From the NCBI GenBank assembly GCA_937139435.1, contig CAKZPX010000218.1, positions 1-6,514 on the forward strand: DNA of 6,514 nucleotides. The letters are read 5' to 3'. Below are positions 1-5,296 of this stretch, piece after piece (within the stretch, counting starts at the first letter, position 1; the number at the start of each line of letters is the position of its first letter). A model generated the notes under the pieces. That model searched no databases. It saw only the letters and a program-made list of their open reading frames with translations, and was not told where the DNA came from. Source of the stretch: an uncultured bacterium. GTDB lineage: Bacteria > Hydrothermota > Tepidihabitantia > Tepidihabitantales > Tepidihabitantaceae. Both the position numbers and the translations under genes were made by a program.

Positions 1-222
1 CCGGACTTTCCTCCTGTAAGGGAAATAATTGAGTAAGCTGACTTTGGAATACTATTTCAGCCCGGTGATGTTGATTCTCTTATTCATGCAATTAACTATT
101 TAACCCAACATCCGAACCGGGCAAAGGAGCTGGGTGAAAACGGCGCCCGGTCTATTGTCCAGAGGTTTAACTGGGCGCCGGAGGAAAAAAAGTTACTTAA
201 GATTTATGAACGGCTTATTTAA
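1..222 (+). pseudogene. GT4-family glycosyltransferase, C-terminal end, interrupted by an in-frame stop
   Basis: Frame 1 reads as the last quarter of a GT-B fold, family 4 glycosyltransferase. A stretch beginning PDFPPVREIIE matches the segment that normally follows the nucleotide-sugar binding loop. ADFGILFQPGDVDSL then matches the usual 'G.L..PGD..SL' motif, followed by the helical tail NRAKELGENGARSIVQRFNW and a natural TAA at 220-222. A TAA at 34-36 interrupts this frame between IIE and ADFG. Both sides remain in the same frame and match the family, so this is a nonsense change and not a frameshift. One base (for example AAA to TAA) would account for it. The role would be adding a sugar to a lipid-linked glycan on the cytoplasmic face. 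The N-terminal part lies outside the window, so I cannot tell whether the gene is dead, the base is a sequencing error, or a truncated protein is made. GC is about 43% by my count, lower than downstream. Confidence 0.75.
34..36 (+). other. Premature in-frame TAA within the glycosyltransferase tail
   Basis: The codon is flanked by GAG and GCT in a frame that is otherwise open from 1 to 219 and matches GT4 proteins on both sides. Family members usually carry a non-conserved residue such as Lys, Glu or Arg here. Truncation at this point would remove about 61 residues, including the PGD segment and the last helices that pack back on the N-terminal domain. Confidence 0.7.
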
Positions 223-841
223 ACGTATCATTTTCATCGGTGCTCACACCGATGATGAATTTGGTTGTTCGGGCACCCTTGCCCGTCTTAAGGAAGAAGG
301 AAAAGAAATTTTCTATGTCGCCTTTTCCACCTGTGAAGAATCGGTGCCCCAAGGATTTCCTTCCGACATCCTGCACCAGGAATGCTTTGCCGCCATCACC
401 ACGCTTGGCATCAAACCGGAAAACTGGCATCTATTCTCTTTTCGGGTGCGCCACTTTCCGCAGGAACGTCAGGCAATACTGGAGGAATTGGTGAAAATCC
501 GGCAGGAGATAAACCCGGACCTTGTTTTCGTGCCCGCATCCTCCGACATCCATCAGGACCACCGTGTGGTATATGAAGAAGGTATCCGTGCCTTCAAACA
601 CTCCTCCATCCTCGGCTACGAACTGCCAATGAACACCCTTACCTTCCGTCATGTCTGCTTTGTCCCGCTTCAAGAACGCCACCTTCAGCGTAAAATCGCC
701 AGTCTCGCCTGTTACGCCTCGCAGCGATTCCGTGCCTACACCAGCGAAGACTTCATCCGCAGTCTGGCACGGGTGCGCGGCGTCCAGGCGGGTGTTGAGT
801 TTGCCGAGGCATTTGAGGTCCTCAGATGGGTGTGGGTATGA
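206..841 (+). CDS. PIG-L/LmbE-family deacetylase (sugar N-deacetylase)
   Basis: This 211-residue protein has the PIG-L family signature. A short beta strand (RIIFIGAH) leads into AHTDDEFGCSGTLARL at residues 13-28. The metal and catalytic motif is His14, Asp16, Asp17, with Thr15 in place of the usual Pro of AHPDDE. The second metal motif HQDH lies at 116-119. The C-terminal part (YASQ near 180-183, then a segment ending AEAFEVLRW) is typical of PIG-L proteins in glycan clusters. Family members are Zn-dependent enzymes that remove N-acetyl groups from GlcNAc-type sugars. The exact substrate here is unknown. The ATG at 206 is preferred because it leaves the normal seven or so residues before the first strand; a GTG at 134 would add a basic extension that merely reads through the upstream gene in another frame. 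It overlaps the glycosyltransferase by 17 bases and the acyltransferase by 16. No good Shine-Dalgarno lies close to 206; a GGAGG at 180-184 is about 21 bases away, so coupling to upstream translation is likely. Confidence 0.88.
   Translation: MNGLFKRIIFIGAHTDDEFGCSGTLARLKEEGKEIFYVAFSTCEESVPQGFPSDILHQECFAAITTLGIKPENWHLFSFRVRHFPQERQAILEELVKIRQEINPDLVFVPASSDIHQDHRVVYEEGIRAFKHSSILGYELPMNTLTFRHVCFVPLQERHLQRKIASLACYASQRFRAYTSEDFIRSLARVRGVQAGVEFAEAFEVLRWVWV
815..818 (+). promoter_or_regulatory. Ribosome binding site for the acyltransferase (GAGG)
   Basis: GAGG lies inside the end of the deacetylase gene, 7 bases before the ATG at 826. It favours 826 over the in-frame ATG at 838. The latter would give an ATGA overlap with the deacetylase stop but has only a weak G-rich stretch upstream. 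Confidence 0.45.
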
Positions 842-1896
842 ATATCGGACCTGATGTTATAATTGATTGCCCCAAAACCAGCATCGCCCCGGACTGTACA
901 CTCGGCGTCCCGAATGACGCCAATTTTCGGCGCCAGGGCGGTATCCTGATCCGCTGCCAGGAACTGGAACTTGGTTCGGGCTGTGTTATTGACCGCGCGG
1001 TTATGATCACCGGCGGAAAAATAAAACTCGCTCCCAACTGCCGGATTAGTGCCGGTGTTACCATCCGGGTGACCGAATCCCTGGAACTTGGTAAAAACAG
1101 CGTAATCGGTGAAGACAGCCTTATTGCAGGCAGAAAAATAAAAATCGGGCGGGAGTTGTGGTGTGGTCCTTATGTCCGGATTGGTGGTGGCTCCTCCTTT
1201 GAACCGCAATCCGAACTGATTGCCGGCTACTGGCTCCACCTCGGGATGCGTGTCTTCATCAACACCGCCCGCCGGGTAACGATCGGCAACGAAGTCGGGC
1301 TCGGCACGGCAACCGCCATCTATACCCACGGTGCATACCAGTCGGCATTAAAAGGCTATCCGGTATCATTTGCACCGGTAACAATCGGGGATAACTGCTG
1401 GATCCCGGGTGCGATAATCAATCCCGGGGTAACCATCGGTGCTGGTGCGGTCATTGGCGTTGGCTCGGTTGTTACCAGAGACATCCCCCCGGGCGCGCTT
1501 GCTGCTGGTATCCCATGCAAGGTCATCCGGGAAAATGCCTTTCCCCGTCCGCTCTCGCCCGAGGAAAAAAGTGCCTTCTGGGCAGAATTGCTGACCACCA
1601 CCGGCAAAATCCTCGCTAACAGTGCCCACTACCCGGCACAAAAATACCATTATCAAAATCACCATCTTCTCATCGGTGATTGGAACATCCGCTACTCGCA
1701 AGAAGAAGACACACTCACCATCGCCGCATCCGGGCAAACCATCTGCACATTTCACTTAAAAATGGGCATAATTACCGGCGCAGTCACACCCATCACCGAA
1801 AAAGTCCGTGATCTATTAAGGCGCTACGGCATCCGCTTCAAGAGCGAACCCAACCCATCTACTCGTAACTATCACCCCTGGGGCGAAGATGTGTAG
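826..1896 (+). CDS. Left-handed beta-helix (hexapeptide-repeat) acyltransferase with extra C-terminal region
   Basis: This 356-residue protein is dominated by hexapeptide repeats of the [LIV]-G-x-x-x-x type from about residue 5 to 235. The C-terminal coils (VTIGDNCWIPGAIINPGVTI, then GAGAVIGVGSVVTRDIPPGA and AGIPCKVIR, residues 185-235) are the classic end of the NodL/maltose O-acetyltransferase/WbbJ group. His168 in YTHGAYQ sits in the loop that normally holds the catalytic His. Such enzymes form trimers and transfer acetyl or another acyl group from acyl-CoA to a sugar hydroxyl or amine. At 356 residues it is much longer than the roughly 180-220 of simple members. The N-terminal 130 residues look like additional helix coils, and residues 245-356 form a region I do not recognise. 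That region has predicted strands (HHLLIGDWNIRYS, DTLTIAASG) and a helix (ITEKVRDLLRRYGIRF). It directly follows and overlaps the deacetylase gene, suggesting that a freed amine may be re-acylated. Start 826 is chosen on its ribosome binding site; 838 is the alternative. Confidence 0.87.
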   Translation: MGVGMNIGPDVIIDCPKTSIAPDCTLGVPNDANFRRQGGILIRCQELELGSGCVIDRAVMITGGKIKLAPNCRISAGVTIRVTESLELGKNSVIGEDSLIAGRKIKIGRELWCGPYVRIGGGSSFEPQSELIAGYWLHLGMRVFINTARRVTIGNEVGLGTATAIYTHGAYQSALKGYPVSFAPVTIGDNCWIPGAIINPGVTIGAGAVIGVGSVVTRDIPPGALAAGIPCKVIRENAFPRPLSPEEKSAFWAELLTTTGKILANSAHYPAQKYHYQNHHLLIGDWNIRYSQEEDTLTIAASGQTICTFHLKMGIITGAVTPITEKVRDLLRRYGIRFKSEPNPSTRNYHPWGEDV

Positions 1897-3070
1897 TATT
1901 ACCACACCTCGTGCCTGGACTCCGATGGTATCTATTATCATCCCCTGCTGGAACGAACAACATCACATCGCTTCCACCCTCCGCTCTATTTTTAACCAGG
2001 ACTATCCGGCACAACTGATAGAAATAATTATTGTTGATGGTGGTTCGACCGACAACACTTTAAACATCATTCACTCCATACAGCGTTCCCGGACTGACAC
2101 CCGCATCCGCATTGTTGACAACCCCTATCGAACCACCGCCTATGCCCTGAACATCGGCATCGCTGTCGCCCGGGGAGAGATCATCTTCACCTTCGGTGCC
2201 CATACCCGTTACTCTCCCAATTACATATCCGGTGCCATTAAAATCCTTAACCAGAGCGGTGCCGATGCGGTTGGCTCAATTGCGGTCACCCTCCCATCTG
2301 CACCCACTGCGGTCGCCCGCACCATTGCCCGTATCCTCTCCTCTCCCTTTGGTGTTGGCAACTCTCTTATGCGCATCAGAGGGAGAAAGAAATCGTCGGG
2401 ACCGATAAACACTCCAGCACCGGTAACTGCCGACACCGCCAGCTGTCCTGGTTACCGCCGCACCGTGTTTGATAAAATTGGTAAATTCAACACCGCTCTG
2501 GTCCGCAACCAGGATATAGAGTTCCATCTCCGGCTGCGCCGCGCCGGTGGAAAAGTTCTCCTCAGCCCGGAGATAAAAACCTACTACTACGCCCGGGCCA
2601 CATTTGCTCAGTTATTCAAAAACAACCTGGAAAACGGCTACTGGGTCATCAAGAGCATCCGCTACGCCGCCCTGCCCTTTGCCCCGCGCCATCTTGTTCC
2701 GGCAATCTTTGTTAGCACCTTCTTGCTTACCGCGCTCACCGCCCCTTTCCTTTCTCTCGCCCGAATCCTCTTCGTCCTAACTATCGGTCTCTACCTGCTC
2801 GCTGATATCAGCGCCTCGCTCCTCTCCTTTGTCACTTCCCCATCGACATTGATCTATTTTCCGCTTTACCTCATCACCTACCCCATCCTTCATACAAGTT
2901 ATGGTCTGGGGTCGCTCTGGGCACTACTCACCCTCTGGCGTCCTGATCCCGCTCCCAGACTGCCCGGTAATAAAGCGCAACAGAACGCCGACCCAATTCA
3001 TGAATTACCCCTGCCCCATGTCCCGGCGCCGGATAATTCAAAAATTACCGCTACATCTGACCCGTGCTAA
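1889..3070 (+). CDS. GT2-family glycosyltransferase, ExoA-like, membrane-anchored
   Basis: The 393-residue protein begins with a GT-A fold: VSIIIPCWNE (14-23), then VDGGSTDNT (49-57), which positions the nucleotide sugar. YALNIGIAVARGEIIF (85-100) follows, then GAHTRY (103-108), where many relatives have a D-A-H or G-H metal motif. SSPFGVGNS (151-159) resembles succinoglycan ExoA-type enzymes. NQDIEFHLRLRRAGG (207-221) is the acceptor/base region, in the form 'N-[ED]-D-x-E-x-x-x-R'. About three hydrophobic segments (270-290, 291-316, 321-347) should anchor it in the inner membrane, with a Pro-rich hydrophilic tail of about 43 residues. The likely role is to add one sugar to an undecaprenyl-linked repeat unit; donor and linkage cannot be read from sequence. 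The ATG at 1889 overlaps the acyltransferase end by 8 bases, with GGGG (1880-1883) as a weak ribosome site. The ATG at 1925 would start immediately before VSIIIP and is a reasonable alternative. Confidence 0.87.
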   Translation: MCSITTPRAWTPMVSIIIPCWNEQHHIASTLRSIFNQDYPAQLIEIIIVDGGSTDNTLNIIHSIQRSRTDTRIRIVDNPYRTTAYALNIGIAVARGEIIFTFGAHTRYSPNYISGAIKILNQSGADAVGSIAVTLPSAPTAVARTIARILSSPFGVGNSLMRIRGRKKSSGPINTPAPVTADTASCPGYRRTVFDKIGKFNTALVRNQDIEFHLRLRRAGGKVLLSPEIKTYYYARATFAQLFKNNLENGYWVIKSIRYAALPFAPRHLVPAIFVSTFLLTALTAPFLSLARILFVLTIGLYLLADISASLLSFVTSPSTLIYFPLYLITYPILHTSYGLGSLWALLTLWRPDPAPRLPGNKAQQNADPIHELPLPHVPAPDNSKITATSDPC

Positions 3071-3075
3071 CCGCT

Positions 3076-4173
3076 ATGATGCCAGTTACACCTTTTCTGA
3101 TTTTCCTCGCCACCGCCGGCATCGCCACCACCGTCTACCTTTCTTATCTACTTAATAACATCATCGCCCGGGTTGCCATCAATCGGAACTGGTGCGATGC
3201 GCCTGGCACTGCCAAGGTTCACACTGCACCCGTGCCATTTACCGGCGGCATTGGCATCTTTCTCGCCTGGATAATCGCTGTCTTGATTATCGCTGCCACC
3301 CATTCTGTCCTTCCTGCTCCTTTATCCCTGCTGACCGCTATCTCCGGATTCCCTTTTCTGACATTTCTCCTTGCCGCGGTCAGCGCATTACTCCTCGGGC
3401 TCCTTGACGACATCCGCTGGAAAGACCGCTCCATCCCAATCCCGAAACTAACCCTCCAGGTCATCCTCGCCCTGTTTGTCTCCCTTCTCCTTATAAAATC
3501 CCACATCATCATTCACCCCTCACCAGTTTATAACCTGATCATTACCTCTGCCATCATCCTGGTTACAATCAATGCGCTCAACCTTGCTGATGGCATTGAT
3601 GGACTTGCCGGCGGTCAGGCAACCATTTCCCTTATCGCGCTGGCAGTAATTCTGGGAAAAATAAACACCACCGGTCCCGGAAAAATTATTAATTACCACT
3701 ACCCATTGCTCGCCCTCTTCCTTGCCGCGGCTGTCGCCGGCTTCCTGTTCTTGAACCTGCGCTCTCCTTCCCGGCTTTTCCTCGGTGACAACGGCACCCA
3801 TCTCCTCGGTGCCCTGCTTGCCACAATCCTCATTGTCACCCTTGCCCGTCTCCCTGCACCTTTCGCTCCTTATCCACTTATTGCCGCCACACTCATCATT
3901 GGCATACCGCTGTTTGATATCATCTGGGTTCTGGTCATCCGCTTGAGCAAGATACGAACTGATTTGGTTTTTAAGGATGGACCGCATCTTCTCTTTGCCC
4001 GGCAACGTCTCGGTACCTGTCTTCTTTCCCTTTTCACCCCGGACCGTAACCACATCTACGACAGAATCATCGCTGCCGGTCTCTCACCCCGTGCCACCAC
4101 CATTCTCCTCTGGTTCCTTCAGTCCCTCAGCGTCGCTACCGGTATTACCTTGCTGATGCTGGAGATAAAATGA
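3076..4173 (+). CDS. WecA/MraY-type polyprenyl-phosphate sugar-1-phosphate transferase
   Basis: This very hydrophobic 365-residue protein has around ten membrane segments and the family motifs in order. DAPGTAKVHTAPVPFTGG (41-58) is the cytoplasmic loop with Lys47 and His49. LLGLLDDIRWKDR (106-118) has the paired Asp111/Asp112. NALNLADGIDGLAGG (166-180) and FLNLRSPSRLFLGDNG (225-240, Asp238) follow. The family transfers a sugar-1-phosphate from a UDP-sugar to undecaprenyl phosphate, starting glycan synthesis on the cytoplasmic face of the inner membrane. The DGIDGLAGG and GDNG forms and the polysaccharide context favour a WecA/WbpL-type enzyme over the peptidoglycan enzyme MraY. The usual HIHHR motif reads HIYDR (326-330) and is preceded by about 25 extra residues. 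I start it at the first of two tandem ATGs (3076), five bases after the GT2 stop. A GTG at 3064 would give four more residues and a 7-base overlap. No clear Shine-Dalgarno is seen for either. Confidence 0.88.
   Translation: MMPVTPFLIFLATAGIATTVYLSYLLNNIIARVAINRNWCDAPGTAKVHTAPVPFTGGIGIFLAWIIAVLIIAATHSVLPAPLSLLTAISGFPFLTFLLAAVSALLLGLLDDIRWKDRSIPIPKLTLQVILALFVSLLLIKSHIIIHPSPVYNLIITSAIILVTINALNLADGIDGLAGGQATISLIALAVILGKINTTGPGKIINYHYPLLALFLAAAVAGFLFLNLRSPSRLFLGDNGTHLLGALLATILIVTLARLPAPFAPYPLIAATLIIGIPLFDIIWVLVIRLSKIRTDLVFKDGPHLLFARQRLGTCLLSLFTPDRNHIYDRIIAAGLSPRATTILLWFLQSLSVATGITLLMLEIK
4161..4164 (+). promoter_or_regulatory. Ribosome binding site for the aminotransferase (GGAG)
   Basis: GGAG sits five bases before the ATG at 4170, inside the last codons of the upstream transferase. 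Together with the ATGA stop/start overlap at 4170-4173, it supports coupled translation and fixes the aminotransferase start. Confidence 0.6.
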
Positions 4174-5294
4174 AAATACCACTTGCCTTCCCCGATATCA
4201 CCAATCTGGAAATCCGCACCATCACCCGTGTCCTGCGCTCGGGCAGGCTTGCCCTTGGTTCTTATGCCACTCGTTTTGAAAACAAACTTGCCCGCCTTGT
4301 CCGCCGGCGCTATGCGGTGGTGCTCTGTTCTGGCACCGCCGGGCTCCACCTCGCAATCAGGGCACTGGGATTAAAAAACGGTGACGAGGTTATCACCACC
4401 CCGTTCAGTTTTGTCGCCTCTGCCAATTGTCTTCTCTACGAGGGCATCAAACCGGTATTCGTTGACATTGACCCGCAAACCCTGTGCCTTGACCCGGCAA
4501 AGATTGAAGGCGCCATCACCAACCGCACCCGGGCAATCCTGGCTGTTGACATCTTCGGTCATCCGGCTGACTGGCGGCGTATCCATCGCATCGCCCGGCA
4601 GCACCGGTTGAAACTGATTGAAGACGCCTGCGAGGCGCTGGGTTCAGAAATCATTACCCCGCAGCGTCGCTACCGCTGCGGTGAGTTCGGCGATGTCGCC
4701 ATCTTTGCCTTTTATCCCAACAAGCAGATTACCACCGGTGAGGGTGGCGCACTGGTTACCAACAATCTTCGTCTGGCACAACTCTGTCGCAGTCTTGCCA
4801 ATCAGGGACGTCGCGCCCGTGGGGGCAAATGGCTGGAACACATCCGGCTGGGTTATAACTACCGGATGGACGAACTCAGCGCTGCCCTGGGCTTTATCCA
4901 GTTAAAACGCCTTCCGACCATACTCCGGCGCCGGGCACGAGTTGCCCATCTCTATCAGCGCTACCTCAAAGCGGTCCCGGAGGTCCAGCCACCACTCGCG
5001 GCACCCTGGGCAAAGGTGCAATGGTTTGTCTACTGCATCCGGCTTGCCCCGGGTGTCAACCGAGAGCGGGTCATCAGTTATCTCACCGCGCAGGGCATTG
5101 GCTGTGCCCCCTACTTCCCATCAATCCACCTCTTGCCATTTTATCGCCAGTTCGGGTATCGCCCTGGTGACTTTCCGGTCACGGAAGCGGTATCTCGCTC
5201 CACCATTGCCCTGCCCTTCTCTGCCCGCCTGAAAGAAAAGGAGATTTGTTTTTGTGTTAAGCAACTGGCACAGGCAATTAAACAAAGGAGTTAA
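4170..5294 (+). CDS. DegT/DnrJ/EryC1/StrS-family sugar aminotransferase
   Basis: The 374-residue length is normal for this PLP-dependent family. It starts with IPLAFPDI and RSGRLALG (23-30), the form usual for nucleotide-sugar aminotransferases. Visible cofactor-site elements are SGTAGLH (54-60) for the phosphate, TTPFSFVASANC (76-87), and EDACEALGS (151-159), where Asp152 should pair with the PLP ring nitrogen. FYPNKQITTGEGG (181-193) follows, with Lys185 as the Schiff-base lysine. GYNYRMDELSAALG (228-241) and the C-terminal SIHLLPFYRQFGY (318-330) complete the fold. The family transfers an amino group, usually from glutamate, to a keto-sugar nucleotide (3- or 4-keto), giving amino sugars for surface glycans. 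The keto-sugar-forming dehydratase or oxidase is not in the window, so the exact product is open. The start is set by a GGAG site and a 4-base overlap with the upstream gene; the next gene starts two bases after the stop. Confidence 0.93.
   Translation: MKIPLAFPDITNLEIRTITRVLRSGRLALGSYATRFENKLARLVRRRYAVVLCSGTAGLHLAIRALGLKNGDEVITTPFSFVASANCLLYEGIKPVFVDIDPQTLCLDPAKIEGAITNRTRAILAVDIFGHPADWRRIHRIARQHRLKLIEDACEALGSEIITPQRRYRCGEFGDVAIFAFYPNKQITTGEGGALVTNNLRLAQLCRSLANQGRRARGGKWLEHIRLGYNYRMDELSAALGFIQLKRLPTILRRRARVAHLYQRYLKAVPEVQPPLAAPWAKVQWFVYCIRLAPGVNRERVISYLTAQGIGCAPYFPSIHLLPFYRQFGYRPGDFPVTEAVSRSTIALPFSARLKEKEICFCVKQLAQAIKQRS
5285..5290 (+). promoter_or_regulatory. Ribosome binding site for the Wzz/GumC-like gene (AAGGAG)
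   Basis: AAGGAG is six bases upstream of the ATG at 5297 and overlaps the last codons of the aminotransferase. It is the strongest Shine-Dalgarno sequence I found in the window, and it suggests the co-polymerase is translated more efficiently than the enzymes upstream. Confidence 0.7.
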
Positions 5295-5296
5295 AA

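Noticed and set aside
134..205. N-terminal extension of the deacetylase from a GTG at 134
   Set aside because: It would add 24 Arg/Lys-rich residues derived from the glycosyltransferase tail in another frame. Family members start just before the first beta strand, as from the ATG at 206.
736..1329. Minus-strand open frame of 197 codons
   Set aside because: It lies opposite the well-supported acyltransferase. Its composition is an anti-sense shadow of C-rich codons, with no recognisable domain.
3520..4053. Minus-strand open frame of 177 codons
   Set aside because: It is antisense to the WecA/MraY-like gene, whose catalytic motifs are clear. The predicted protein is low-complexity and charged, with no family resemblance.
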